A stretch of 44,726 nt of DNA from Borborobacter arsenicus (GCF_003934165.1 NZ_RKST01000033.1:1-44726); one strand, 5' to 3'; counted from the first letter of the stretch, positions 35,680 through 44,304 are shown. Notes: generated by a model not told the origin, from the sequence alone. Numbers and translations: made by a program.

Positions 35680-36714
35680 ATGACCGCCGCCACAAGCGCC
35701 GTCAGGAAATATATGACTTCACTACCCGAGGCGGTGACACGCCACGGACCGGGCTTCCTGGTCTGCGCCACGGTGGGCATTGCCGCACAGTTCCTGTCCG
35801 ACCACTATGGTGCGCCCGCCATGCTGATGGCGCTGCTGCTCGGCATCGCCTTCCATTTCCTCGCCGAGGAAGGGCGGTGCGTCTCGGGCATCGACTTCAC
35901 GGCCAAAAAGGTGCTGCGCTTCGGCGTAGCCCTGCTCGGTGTGCGCATCAGCGTGGACCTTTTGCTTGCGCTGGGACCGGGGCTGATTGCGCTGCTGGTG
36001 CTGGCGATCATCTCGACCATCCTGTTCGGCCTGCTCGGGGCCAAGCTTCTCGGCCGCGGTTGGCGGCTCGCTTTGCTGACCGGCGGCTCGGTGGCGATCT
36101 GCGGCGCATCGGCTGCCATGGCGATTGCCGCCGTGCTGCCGAAGAACCAGTTCTCCGAGCGCAACCTGATCTTCACAATTCTCAGCGTTACCGTGCTCAG
36201 CACGATCGCCATGATCGCCTATCCGCTGGTCACCAGCACGCTCGGCCTCGATCATCGCGCCACCGGCGTGTTCCTCGGCGGCACCATCCATGACGTCGCC
36301 CAGGTCGTCGGCGCCGGGTTCTCGGTGTCTGAGGAGACCGGCGAGACGGCGACACTGATCAAGCTGATCCGCGTCACCATGCTGGCACCGGTGGTGCTGG
36401 TGTTCTCGCTGGCGTTCCGCAACATGCAATCGGGCGAGGCCGATACGTCGAAGCGGCCACCGCTCATTCCCGGCTTCGTGGTCGGCTTCCTGGTGCTGGC
36501 GGCGCTCAACTCGTTCGGCCTGTTGCCGCAGATGGTGGTGTCGACGGCGAGCGACGTGTCCCGCTGGGCGCTGCTTCTGGGAATCGCTGCCGTTGGCATG
36601 AAGACGGCGCTCAAGAATATCTTCGATGTCGGACGCGAGGCGGTCATCCTGATCGTGGCCGAAACGCTGTTCCTCGCCGTCTTCATCCTGGTGGGAATGC
36701 ACTATCTCGGTTAG
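35680..36714 (+). CDS. tauZ: TauZ, YeiH/UPF0324-family membrane protein (putative sulfate/sulfite exporter)
   Basis: The 344-residue protein has about ten membrane helices. Family blocks are LLGVRISVDLLLALGP, GGSVAICGASAAMAIAAVLP and LGGTIHDVAQVVGAGFSVS. This COG2855 family is named TauZ when it lies with xsc, and has been proposed to export the sulfate or sulfite released from sulfonates. Transport has not been shown directly for most members. The position between xsc and pta supports the role. ATG 35680 gives a short hydrophilic N-terminus; ATG 35713 (MTSLPEA) is an alternative. Confidence 0.85.
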   Translation: MTAATSAVRKYMTSLPEAVTRHGPGFLVCATVGIAAQFLSDHYGAPAMLMALLLGIAFHFLAEEGRCVSGIDFTAKKVLRFGVALLGVRISVDLLLALGPGLIALLVLAIISTILFGLLGAKLLGRGWRLALLTGGSVAICGASAAMAIAAVLPKNQFSERNLIFTILSVTVLSTIAMIAYPLVTSTLGLDHRATGVFLGGTIHDVAQVVGAGFSVSEETGETATLIKLIRVTMLAPVVLVFSLAFRNMQSGEADTSKRPPLIPGFVVGFLVLAALNSFGLLPQMVVSTASDVSRWALLLGIAAVGMKTALKNIFDVGREAVILIVAETLFLAVFILVGMHYLG

Positions 36715-36732
36715 CCGGCAAAGGATCGACCC

Positions 36733-37740
36733 ATGAAGCCGCTCGACGACATTATTGCCGCCGCCAAGGCCGAGCCCCGCCATATCGTGCTGGCGGAAGG
36801 CGAGGATCCGCGCATTATCGAGGGCGCCATCCGTGCCGTCACCGAAGGTCTTGCCCGCATCACGCTGCTGGGCAATGTCGACCGTATCCGTAGCGCGCTG
36901 ATGGCGCGCGGCGCCGATCCGGAAAAGTTCCGGATCGAGGACCCGCTGGTCTCGCCTGAGGTCGAGCGCTACGCGGCCAGCTATTTCGATCTGCGGCGGC
37001 ACAAGGGCATCGACGAGCCGGCGGCGATCCGTGCCGTCAGCAACCCTCTCGGCTTCGCCGCAATGATGGTGCGCCAGGGAGATGCCGCCGGCACCATCGG
37101 CGGGGCGGTGGCGACCACTGCCGATACGGTGCGCGCGGCCCTGCAGATCATAGGCAAGGCGCCGGACAGCCGGATCGTTTCCAGTTTCTTCTTGATGATG
37201 CTGTGCGAAACGCACCACACCAAGAAGGGCGCATTCGTGTTTGCCGATTGCGGCCTGGTGGTGGAGCCCGATGCAGCCGAGCTTGCCGACATCGCCATCG
37301 CCTCGGCGCGGTCCTTCCAGGCCTTGATGGGGGCTGAGCCGAAAGTGGCGATGCTGTCGTTTTCCACCAGCGGCAGCGCCGTCCATGAGCGCGTCAGCAA
37401 GGTGGTGAAGGCAGCCGAGCTTGCCAAGGCGGCCGCTCCTTCGCTGTTGATTGACGGCGAGCTGCAGTTCGACGCCGCCTTCGTCGAGGCTGTGAGCGCT
37501 GCCAAAGCGCCTGGCTCGACGATCAAGGGGGCCGCCAATGTGCTGGTCTTCCCCAATCTGGAAGCCGCCAATATCGGCTACAAGATCGCCCAGCGGATCG
37601 GCGGGGCCAAGGCCATCGGGCCTATCCTGCAAGGGCTGGCCAAGCCGGCCAACGACCTGTCGCGCGGCTGCAGCGCCGACGATGTCTATCACATGATTGC
37701 CGTGACCAGCGCCCAGGCTCGAATGGCGGCACCGGCGTAG
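36733..37740 (+). CDS. pta: Phosphate acetyltransferase Pta
   Basis: The 335-residue single-domain enzyme transfers the acetyl group of acetyl phosphate to CoA. It lacks the N-terminal regulatory domain of enteric Pta, as usual in alphaproteobacterial sulfonate clusters. Blocks are [53 protein letters not shown] and [29 protein letters not shown]. It follows tauZ by 18 bases with AAGGA before ATG 36733 and completes taurine carbon flow into acetyl-CoA. Confidence 0.95.
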   Translation: MKPLDDIIAAAKAEPRHIVLAEGEDPRIIEGAIRAVTEGLARITLLGNVDRIRSALMARGADPEKFRIEDPLVSPEVERYAASYFDLRRHKGIDEPAAIRAVSNPLGFAAMMVRQGDAAGTIGGAVATTADTVRAALQIIGKAPDSRIVSSFFLMMLCETHHTKKGAFVFADCGLVVEPDAAELADIAIASARSFQALMGAEPKVAMLSFSTSGSAVHERVSKVVKAAELAKAAAPSLLIDGELQFDAAFVEAVSAAKAPGSTIKGAANVLVFPNLEAANIGYKIAQRIGGAKAIGPILQGLAKPANDLSRGCSADDVYHMIAVTSAQARMAAPA

Positions 37741-37781
37741 GGCGCTCCTGCCCGTTTCAGGCTCTAGTCTTCGGGCCGGCC

Positions 37782-38243
37782 TTACTGACCGGCGGCTTCC
37801 TTCACGATTTCTTCGAGCAGGGTATTGACCTGGTCGCGGCCCTCGCCATCCGGCAGGCGGCGAAAGCCGACATTGACCGTGCCGGCCTCGGCTTCCGCCT
37901 CATAGACGAAAAGGACATAGGGGCAGAAGGCGATGTTTTCGATGTTCTCTTCCATGACGGCGCGCGAGACGACGGCCGAGCAGAACTGGAAGATCTCGGC
38001 ATTGCGATAGAGCTTCTTGCTGGCGCCGACATCCTCGGCGGTGCGCTGAAGCATCTCTCCGATGAAACCGTGATAGTCGACCTTGTAGCCTCGATTGACG
38101 ATTGCGTCGGCCAGGTCGGCGGCGACATCGGCAAAGGGGGCTTGCGAAGTATATTTGGTCACGTCGTCGCGGGCGGATGCCGGCAGGGCGGCTGCGGTGA
38201 GGGCGGCAAGCCCGGTGAAGGCGGCAAGGATCAGGCGTTTCAT
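37782..38243 (-). CDS. Exported DUF302-family protein
   Basis: The 153-residue protein has a signal peptide (residues 1-24, LPASA-RDDV) and a DUF302-like core: VAADLADAIVNRGYKVDYHG, NAEIFQFCSAVVSRAVMEENIENIAFCPYVLFVYE, with two cysteines about 20 residues apart. DUF302 proteins often neighbour sulfur-oxidation genes, but no activity is established. The start ATG 38243 fits the signal peptide; the frame extends upstream to 38315 only because the adjacent repeat is open. The gene converges with pta and lies downstream of the first YeeE gene on the same strand. Confidence 0.75.
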   Translation of the reverse strand: MKRLILAAFTGLAALTAAALPASARDDVTKYTSQAPFADVAADLADAIVNRGYKVDYHGFIGEMLQRTAEDVGASKKLYRNAEIFQFCSAVVSRAVMEENIENIAFCPYVLFVYEAEAEAGTVNVGFRRLPDGEGRDQVNTLLEEIVKEAAGQ

Positions 38244-38260
38244 CGGGCGCTCCGGTCTAA

Positions 38261-38362
38261 GAGCATCGGCCGAAAAATGAGTGCCGGTTTTCGGAATATT
38301 CCGATGCTCAGTCAAAGGGATAGAGCGCCGTTTATGCGTCCGGTCGGACGCACGGCGCTCTA
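38261..38362. repeat. Composite palindromic element, copy 1
   Basis: Module a is GAGCATCGG (38261-38269)/CCGATGCTC (38301-38309). Module b is TAGAGCGCCG (38321-38330)/CGGCGCTCTA (38353-38362), with an inner TGCGTCC/GGACGCA pair. The same two modules, joined by the same kind of spacer, occur in reverse orientation at 41951-42053. It lies just upstream of the DUF302 gene. Confidence 0.9.
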
Positions 38363-38462
38363 TGGCGTATCTTCGCTGACGGAATGACCGGAGTCCAGAA
38401 ATATCATAAAACTTGAATACGTTTAGGCGCGTGATTTTGTTTAAAAATCATGGCGGGGCTGC

Positions 38463-39554
38463 CTATTCGGCGGCCAGCGGAAAAGGCTCGGTTGCAGGGC
38501 GTGTCGCACCGCGCCCGTCAATGACGCGGTCGGCAATGGCTGCGCCGACGACCATGGCGGCAAGGCCGGTAAGCGAGGACACGGCAAGGACCGATCCGCC
38601 GGTCAGGCCGGCGCCGATGGTGCAGCCGACGGCCAGGATGCCGCCGAAGCCCATCAGCACGCCGCCGATTGCATAGCGGACGATGGACGGTGCTCCCGCT
38701 TCGGAGAAAGTGGCGATGCGGAAGCTGCCCAAAGCGAGCGAGGCGATGAAGGCGCCAAGCAGCGTGCCGATCAGCAGGCCCTGGTCGAGGCCGAAGGAGG
38801 ATGCGCCGCCTGCCAGCGCGCCGGTGGTGGCGAGCGGGCGGATGAAGGACAGGCTTTCGGCCTGGATCGGCTCGAAGACCTGGGTGGAAAGCGTGTAGGT
38901 GAAGTACCAGCCGCCAACGATCGTCAGCCCGACGATTGCCGCGCCGAAGCCTTTCCACACCGGCAGGCGGGTCACGATGGCCAGCGCGAGCGCTGCAAGT
39001 GCCAGAATGGCGCCGAGCCAAACACCTGCAGATTGCGGCAGGGCGGCGTGAACGAGCAGGTCGTTGCCGCCGATTGCGGCGGTGTTCCACAATCCGCCGA
39101 TGCCGTCGCGCAGCGGCACCAATACGCCGTCATAGGTGCCAAGGCCGACCAGCCCGATGACAAAGACGGTGAAGATGGCGCGCAGATTGCCGGCGGCGCC
39201 GAGCACCAAAAGCCGAGAGACGCAACCGCGCGCAAGCACCATGCCGATGCCGAAGACAAGGCCGCCGATCAGCGCGCCCGACAGGCTCTGCGCGGTCGAG
39301 AAGAACCTGGTTTCCGAAACGTCGACCGAACCGTTGGCGAGCAGCAACTGGACGCCGAGAATGGCTACGGCAAAGCCGATGAACCAGATGGCAAGCGCGG
39401 AGAAGCCGCGCCGACGGGTGAGGTCAAGCACGGCCGAGCGCGTGCAGAAGGCGGTTTGTTGGGCAAAGAAGCCGAACAGGAGGCCAAGCACGACACCGCC
39501 GACAAGGGCGGTGCCGCCTTCTCCTATCGAGTCGATTACCGGAACGAGATCCAT
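38463..39554 (-). CDS. YeeE/YedE-family sulfur-compound transporter 1
   Basis: The 363-residue protein has about nine or more membrane helices and the three cysteine motifs of the YeeE/TsuA family: AFCTRSA (Cys37), ARGCVSR (Cys111) and AVGCTIGAG (Cys311). In TsuA such cysteines pass thiosulfate through the membrane by transient S-H/S contacts. Homologues beside sox genes are sometimes called SoxT. The substrate here is inferred as thiosulfate, sulfite or sulfane sulfur. The start ATG 39554 has AGGAG 8 bases upstream. An 11-bp tandem repeat lies about 90 bases upstream. Confidence 0.85.
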   Translation of the reverse strand: MDLVPVIDSIGEGGTALVGGVVLGLLFGFFAQQTAFCTRSAVLDLTRRRGFSALAIWFIGFAVAILGVQLLLANGSVDVSETRFFSTAQSLSGALIGGLVFGIGMVLARGCVSRLLVLGAAGNLRAIFTVFVIGLVGLGTYDGVLVPLRDGIGGLWNTAAIGGNDLLVHAALPQSAGVWLGAILALAALALAIVTRLPVWKGFGAAIVGLTIVGGWYFTYTLSTQVFEPIQAESLSFIRPLATTGALAGGASSFGLDQGLLIGTLLGAFIASLALGSFRIATFSEAGAPSIVRYAIGGVLMGFGGILAVGCTIGAGLTGGSVLAVSSLTGLAAMVVGAAIADRVIDGRGATRPATEPFPLAAE

Positions 39555-39644
39555 GCCGCAGCTCCTGAGCACATCGCCGCGAATGTAAAGGAGCCTGCTG
39601 GATTAAGCTTGGTATCGAAATGCACGAAAGGCCAGGGAAATGGA

Positions 39645-39666
39645 CTATTTTTGCGCTATTTTTGCT
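39645..39666. repeat. 11-bp tandem direct repeat upstream of transporter 1
   Basis: CTATTTTTGCG (39645-39655) is followed at once by CTATTTTTGCT (39656-39666), one helical turn apart. The TATTTTTG core also appears in the candidate SoxR boxes at 40672 and 44334. It lies about 91 bases upstream of the start of the minus-strand YeeE gene. Confidence 0.5.
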
Positions 39667-39714
39667 GTAGGCAGAAAACGAATCCGGCTTGCTGGGTCGG
39701 CAGTCGGAAACTTC

Positions 39715-40659
39715 CTATGCGTCGGGAACGAAGCGGTAGCTGTCGCCCTTGGCCAGCGCCATGCCGCTGCCGGGATGGGGGAGATGGAAGCCGATGAGGC
39801 GAACCTTTTCGGCGGCAAGACGGTCCAGCAGTTTCTTGCGGGTCTGGGCTCCCAGTGCCGGGTCCTGATCGGTGCCCCAGTGCCAATCGGGCTTGGCGAA
39901 GGAAACCGTATTGGAGAGCACGTCGCCACCGATCAGCATCGGTTCGCTGCCGCCATGGACCATGAAGGACACGTGGCCGGGCGTGTGCCCCGGCGTATCC
40001 ACGGCCTCGACACCGGGGAAGATTTCCTCGCCTGGCGCAAAAAGCTCGATCCGGTCTTCGATCAGCGGCATGCGGTTCTGTGCGCCGACGACGAAGGACT
40101 TGCGATCCTCGGGCATCTTGTCGAGCGTATCGTCGGCGCGCCAGAAATCCCACTCGACCTGCGCCATGCGATAGGTGGCATCGGGGAAGATCAGTTCGTC
40201 GAGTTCGTCGGTCAGGCCCCAGAAATGGTCGGGATGGGCATGGGTGAAGATGACGTCGGTGACTTCGGCCGGATCGATGCCCGCCTCGGCAAGGTTCTCG
40301 ACCAGCTTGCCGGCTGTCGGCATGAAATTGGGGCCTGAGCCGACATCGAAAATCGCCAGCCGATCGCCTGAACGCAGCAGACTGATATTGCAGTCGGGGC
40401 TGAGCGTGTCGGTTGGCAGCTTGTATTCGGTCAAGAGCGCGGTGCGCTCGGCTTCCTCGATGTCGGGAAAGATGAAGGCGGCTGGCAGCACCAGGTTACC
40501 GTCGCTGACCACGGTGAGTTCGGCCTCGCCGGCGGCGAATTTTGCCGTGGCACCTGCCATCGTCGGCCGCGAAAGGGTCAAGGCGGCCGTGCCGCAGGCC
40601 AGGATTTGCAGAATCTCCCGGCGCGAAAGCGACGTGAAGCCTTGTTGATGCCGGGTCAT
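39715..40659 (-). CDS. Tat-exported metallo-beta-lactamase-fold hydrolase
   Basis: The 314-residue protein has a twin-arginine signal (SRREILQILACGTAALTL, residues 12-29). The MBL domain has the metal motif THAHPDH, further ligands in DTPGHTPGHVSFM, and a C-terminal GFHLPHPG histidine. The predicted place of action is the periplasm. It sits between two YeeE transporter genes beside sox, so a sulfur-compound substrate is likely but unproven. SoxH and persulfide dioxygenases share the fold, but the sequence is not clearly either. The start ATG 40659 has GGAGG 6 bases upstream. Confidence 0.85.
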   Translation of the reverse strand: MTRHQQGFTSLSRREILQILACGTAALTLSRPTMAGATAKFAAGEAELTVVSDGNLVLPAAFIFPDIEEAERTALLTEYKLPTDTLSPDCNISLLRSGDRLAIFDVGSGPNFMPTAGKLVENLAEAGIDPAEVTDVIFTHAHPDHFWGLTDELDELIFPDATYRMAQVEWDFWRADDTLDKMPEDRKSFVVGAQNRMPLIEDRIELFAPGEEIFPGVEAVDTPGHTPGHVSFMVHGGSEPMLIGGDVLSNTVSFAKPDWHWGTDQDPALGAQTRKKLLDRLAAEKVRLIGFHLPHPGSGMALAKGDSYRFVPDA

Positions 40660-40671
40660 GCAGTCCTCCAT

Positions 40672-40692
40672 AATATAGATATTTTTGAATGT
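40672..40692. promoter_or_regulatory. Candidate SoxR box upstream of the metallohydrolase gene
   Basis: An AT-rich block with ATATAG and ATATTTTTGAAT lies 13 bases before the start of the minus-strand hydrolase gene. Read on the minus strand (ACATTCAAAAATAT, then CTATAT) it matches the soxS-soxV site at about 15 of 21 positions by eye and shares ATATTTTTG with the soxW-soxX site. Confidence 0.4.
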
Positions 40693-40808
40693 ATTTTGGA
40701 AGCCTGTTCCCGTCAACCGCGTTGCTTGCCGCGGTTGAAGTGCAGACGCATCGAGGCGCGTCCGTCGAAAGACGCCGCCTCGTGCCCCGAAGGACAGAAG
40801 AAAAATTG

Positions 40809-41906
40809 CTATCCGGCAGCCTGGCGGCCGTGGCCCTGGAAGGCGGCGAAGGGCGAGCCCTCGATCAGATAGCCGAGGCCCATACGGGCGCCGACCGCGA
40901 TCGAGGCCATGACGATCGGGGCAGAGATTGCGAGAACCGAGATGGCGGTGACGCCCTGGCCGATCGTGCAGCCCATGGCAAAGACCCCGCCGACGCCCAT
41001 CAGGAAGCCGCCCATGAGGTGGCGGCTGAGTTCGCGCGCGTCATCGCAAGCCTCCCAGCGGACGTCCTTCTTGTGGAAGGCGCTGATGGCCGCTCCGAGG
41101 ACCACGCCGATCACCAGGCCGACGCCGTAATCCGGCAGGACGCCGGTATAGGTGGCAAATTGCAGGATCGTATCGCCAACGGGAACCACGAAGGAGCCGG
41201 CCTCGATCTGCACCGGGTCGAATGCATGTTGATAGGCCAAGGAGGTGGCGAGCCAGCCAAAGACGATGATGGAGCCGATGACCGTTCCGGTCAGAATACG
41301 CGCATATTGTTTACGATAGCTGTGGTCACGGAAGATCCACCAGAACAGCCCCAGGGCGATGATGACGGCGACAGGCAGGCGCAGATCCATGCCCGCCAGC
41401 GCGGAGGCGAGTGCGCCGATCGACTTGTCGCTGGCAAAAGAAAGATCAACGGCAAGGTTGTCGACGATATGGACGCGGCCCTGCGCGACGATGCCTCGTT
41501 GGGCGGCCAGCGCCGACAGGCCGAGCATGATCAGGACCACCACCGAGCGCAGGCTGCCGCCGCCGGTGCGCACCAGTGCGCCAAAGCCGCAGGTGCCGAC
41601 CAGCGCCATGCCGAAGCCGAATGCCAGTCCGCCGATGATGGCACCGGTCCAGCCGAAATCCGGTGAAAGATAGAAGCTCGATCCGATATCGATGGCCCCG
41701 GCAAAGATGAGTGCCTGGGTAAGAACAAGCGCAACCGCTGCGGCGAGCACCCAGGTGCGCAGGCCATGGCTGTCGCCGGCATACCAATGGCGTTCGAGCG
41801 CCGACATGGTGCAGAAATGCTGTCGCCGCGCGACGAAGCCCAGTATGGTGCCTGCAAGCAGGCCGGCAGCCGGCAGCGTCCAGGATGAGGTGGCCAGGTA
41901 TTCCAT
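40809..41906 (-). CDS. YeeE/YedE-family sulfur-compound transporter 2 (SoxT-like)
   Basis: The 365-residue polytopic protein has the same three cysteine motifs at matching places: HFCTMSA (Cys32), GTCGFGALVRTGGG (Cys106) and AMGCTIGQG (Cys313). It differs clearly from transporter 1, so the two are not a recent duplication. The genes are on the same strand with the MBL hydrolase between them. It lies downstream of soxR and is separated from it by the composite repeat. The start ATG 41906 follows GGAGG. Confidence 0.86.
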   Translation of the reverse strand: MEYLATSSWTLPAAGLLAGTILGFVARRQHFCTMSALERHWYAGDSHGLRTWVLAAAVALVLTQALIFAGAIDIGSSFYLSPDFGWTGAIIGGLAFGFGMALVGTCGFGALVRTGGGSLRSVVVLIMLGLSALAAQRGIVAQGRVHIVDNLAVDLSFASDKSIGALASALAGMDLRLPVAVIIALGLFWWIFRDHSYRKQYARILTGTVIGSIIVFGWLATSLAYQHAFDPVQIEAGSFVVPVGDTILQFATYTGVLPDYGVGLVIGVVLGAAISAFHKKDVRWEACDDARELSRHLMGGFLMGVGGVFAMGCTIGQGVTAISVLAISAPIVMASIAVGARMGLGYLIEGSPFAAFQGHGRQAAG

Positions 41907-41950
41907 CGCTTCCTCCACAAACCATCTGCGCCCTTGGGGGCAACTGGCGT

Positions 41951-42053
41951 CTAGAGCGCCGTGCGTCCGATTGGACGCACAAAGGACGCTCTAGCACTTT
42001 GATTGAGCATCGGAATATTCCGAAAACCGGGTCCACTTTTCGGTCCGATGCTC
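41951..42053. repeat. Composite palindromic element, copy 2 (inverted relative to copy 1)
   Basis: CTAGAGCG (41951-41958) pairs with CGCTCTAG and encloses GTGCGTCCGATTGGACGCAC. After a CACTTTGATT spacer, GAGCATCGGA (42005-42014) pairs with TCCGATGCTC (42044-42053), enclosing the CCGAAAACCGG...CACTTTTCGG core. It is the reverse-orientation partner of 38261-38362. Confidence 0.9.
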
Positions 42054-42084
42054 TAGCTCCGGCACCGCAACGGCGCCGAAGGTC

Positions 42085-42435
42085 TCAAGAATTCGGCTTC
42101 CGGACGGAGGCGCAGAAGAGCTCGTATAGGGTGCCGATCACGGCCGATATCTCGGCATTTGCGATTGAATAATAGATGACGCGGCCGTCGCGGCGGGTGT
42201 TGACCAGCCGGTCGAAGCGTAGCCTGGCGAGCTGCTGGGAAACGGCAGCCTGCGGCATATGCATGATCTCCTCAAGCTCCGACACGGACTTTTCGCCTTC
42301 GGCCAGCAGGCACAGGATGAGCAGGCGGCTTTCATGGGAAAGCGCCTTCAACAGATCGCTGGCCTTTCGGGCCTGCTCGACCAGCGCCTCGAACTCGGCC
42401 GGCGATTGGTCAGGTTTGAATTTCGGAAGGATCAT
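42085..42435 (-). CDS. soxR: SoxR, ArsR-family repressor (probable persulfide sensor)
   Basis: The 116-residue winged-helix protein has a recognition helix in MPQAAVSQQLARLRFDRLV and a wing RRDGRVIYYSI. It lacks the ArsR metal site and has just two cysteines, Cys42 (LLILCLLAEG) and Cys108 (LFCASV). These match the pair that forms a polysulfide bridge in SqrR/BigR/YgaV sensors. SoxR represses sox genes in Pseudaminobacter and Paracoccus. It lies downstream of soxS, divergent from soxVWX. The start ATG 42435 follows GGGAAG. Confidence 0.92.
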   Translation of the reverse strand: MILPKFKPDQSPAEFEALVEQARKASDLLKALSHESRLLILCLLAEGEKSVSELEEIMHMPQAAVSQQLARLRFDRLVNTRRDGRVIYYSIANAEISAVIGTLYELFCASVRKPNS

Positions 42436-42500
42436 TCAAGGCTTCCCGTATCGATTTTCCTTTGCTGGGCTTGCGGTATGCTCCGGCCCCCGCCGGCATT

Positions 42501-42872
42501 TCATCCAGACGTCGTCGGCTCCAGTTTGGCAAGGATATCTCCCAGAAGATACCAGAAAAACTCGCTGCCGGGATAGCCGCGGATACGGCCGACCTCCTTG
42601 CCCTGCTCGATGAGGATGAAGGTGGGCGTGAACTTCTCGCTGGGGATGCCCTCAAGATCGGCCGGCCATTGCTGGGTGATATCCACACGCCGAAGCGGCG
42701 CGCGCTTGCCCTCCTCGGTCTTCGGATAGGCCGGCGCAATCTCGGCGTTGAAATGCGCGCACCACACGCAGCCCGGCCTTTCGAGCATGACAAGCTCGGC
42801 CGCAGCCGTTGGAACGACCGTGCCCAGCATCAGCGCGAGCAGCACGGTCAAGGCATGAATTGAAAATCGCAT
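42501..42872 (-). CDS. soxS: SoxS, periplasmic thioredoxin-like protein
   Basis: The 123-residue protein has a signal peptide (residues 1-25) and a thioredoxin-type active site GCVWC (Cys35 and Cys38). The cis-proline region is KFTPTFILIEQGKEVGRI. SoxS keeps the sulfur-oxidising SoxYZ carrier in an active reduced state in Paracoccus. The gene order soxS-soxR, divergent from soxV, is the standard one. Confidence 0.9.
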   Translation of the reverse strand: MRFSIHALTVLLALMLGTVVPTAAAELVMLERPGCVWCAHFNAEIAPAYPKTEEGKRAPLRRVDITQQWPADLEGIPSEKFTPTFILIEQGKEVGRIRGYPGSEFFWYLLGDILAKLEPTTSG

Positions 42873-42896
42873 CTTCGGATCCCTACGCCTTTACAA

Positions 42897-42917
42897 CATA
42901 TAGTAATTTTCGCATAT
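42897..42917. promoter_or_regulatory. Candidate SoxR operator in the soxS-soxV gap
   Basis: CATAT and CATAT flank AGTAATTTTCG. On the minus strand it reads ATATGCGAAAATTACTATAT. It lies 25 bases before soxS and 57 bases before soxV. A shorter version (ATATGCAGAAAATCATAT) occurs in the soxW-soxX gap. SoxR of Pseudaminobacter is recalled to bind operators in exactly these two gaps. Confidence 0.55.
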
Positions 42918-42973
42918 CTTCCATCTGATTATGTGTTGCGGCGTGCAATTGTTGCTGGCGGGGAGAGAATGCC

Positions 42974-43708
42974 ATGTTGGATGTGAGTTTCGGAGGGGCG
43001 TTCCTGGCAGGTCTCATCTCCTTCATCTCGCCATGCGTGCTGCCGATCGTGCCGCCCTATCTGGCCTGGCTTGCCGGCTTGAGCTTCGAAGAACTCAAAT
43101 CCGAAACCATCGACAGCGGTACGCGCCGGCGCATCATATTGGCCGCGCTCGCCTTTGTCTTTGGCTTTGCCACTGTGTTCGTCGCCCTCGGCGCCACCGC
43201 CAGCGTGATCGGCAAGACGATCGCGCAGTATTTCGACATTCTTTCCGTCATTGCCGGCGTGATCATCATCGTCATGGGCCTGCATTTCGTCGGCGCGTTC
43301 CGCATTGCGTTGCTCTATCGCGAAGCCCGTATCCAGGTGGACCGCAAGCCGGCCGGCATGATCGGCGCCTATGTCATGGGTCTGGCCTTCGCCTTCGGCT
43401 GGACGCCCTGCGTGGGACCGGTGCTGGCGGCGATCCTGTTCGTTGCCGGTTCGGAAGGAACTGCGCTGCGCGGCGCAAGCCTGCTTGCCGCCTATTCCTT
43501 CGGTATCGGCATCCCCTTTATCCTCGCGGCGGTGTTTGCCAGTCGCTTCCTTGCCTGGGCGGCCCGGTTCAAGAGGCATATGCACAAGGTGGAGATGGCC
43601 ATGGGCGTGTTGCTGATCCTCACCGGCATCCTGTTCATCACCGGGCAAATGTCGACGATCTCATACTGGCTGCTCGAAACATTTCCCATCTTCGCAACGA
43701 TCGGATAG
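42974..43708 (+). CDS. soxV: SoxV, CcdA-like membrane electron transporter
   Basis: The 244-residue CcdA/DsbD-type protein has six membrane helices and two redox cysteines in FISPCVLPIVPP (Cys21) and GWTPCVGPVL (Cys146). It carries reducing power from cytoplasmic thioredoxin to periplasmic SoxW and SoxS. The start ATG 42974 follows GGGGAGAGA. soxW follows after 11 bases. Confidence 0.95.
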   Translation: MLDVSFGGAFLAGLISFISPCVLPIVPPYLAWLAGLSFEELKSETIDSGTRRRIILAALAFVFGFATVFVALGATASVIGKTIAQYFDILSVIAGVIIIVMGLHFVGAFRIALLYREARIQVDRKPAGMIGAYVMGLAFAFGWTPCVGPVLAAILFVAGSEGTALRGASLLAAYSFGIGIPFILAAVFASRFLAWAARFKRHMHKVEMAMGVLLILTGILFITGQMSTISYWLLETFPIFATIG

Positions 43709-43719
43709 GAGGTTTCTCC

Positions 43720-44304
43720 ATGCTGAAGATTCTTGTTGCCACTATCGGGCTGCTTTTGGCGGCCGTTATCCCTGCCGCAGCCGAGATTGGCGACGACGGG
43801 CTCCACAAGGAAAAGTGGTTTTCCGTGACCTTCCGCGACATGGCCGAGGACATTGCCGCTGCCAAGGAGGAAGGCAAGCGGCTTGCCATTGTCTTCGAAC
43901 AGCGCGGCTGCATCTACTGCGCGACCATGCATGAAAAGCTGCTGTCGGACCCGGAAGTGCGCGATTTCATCGAGGCCAATTTCAAGGTCGTCCAGTATAA
44001 TATGTTCGGCGACGAGGAGGTGACCGATCTCGACGGCGAAGCCTTGACGGAAAAGACTGCGGCGCGCAAATGGGGCGTCGTTTTCACCCCGACGATTATC
44101 TTCCTGCCGGAGGAGGCGCCCGAGGGCAAGACGGTGGCCGATGCCGCTGTCGCGACGATGCCGGGCGCTTTCGGCAAGTGGACGTTCCTGCATATGTTCC
44201 AGTGGGTGTCTGAAAAGGGCTATGAAACCGACGAGCATTTCCAGAAGTTCCATGCGCGCATGCTGGACGAACTGCGCGCGGCCGGGCGGCTGGATGTCGA
44301 GTGA
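43720..44304 (+). CDS. soxW: SoxW, periplasmic thioredoxin
   Basis: The 194-residue protein has a signal peptide (residues 1-22, IPAAA-EIG) and the active site GCIYC near residues 64-68. TPTIIFLPEEA is the cis-proline region. It takes electrons from SoxV and reduces Sox partners. The start ATG 43720 has TAGGAGG upstream. A 144-base gap with a candidate SoxR box separates it from soxX. Confidence 0.93.
   Translation: MLKILVATIGLLLAAVIPAAAEIGDDGLHKEKWFSVTFRDMAEDIAAAKEEGKRLAIVFEQRGCIYCATMHEKLLSDPEVRDFIEANFKVVQYNMFGDEEVTDLDGEALTEKTAARKWGVVFTPTIIFLPEEAPEGKTVADAAVATMPGAFGKWTFLHMFQWVSEKGYETDEHFQKFHARMLDELRAAGRLDVE

Noticed and set aside
35722-37692. Minus-strand open frame of 656 codons opposite tauZ and pta
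   Set aside because: Same kind of shadow. The composition is low-complexity (Arg/His/Gln/Asp) and the plus-strand genes are intact.
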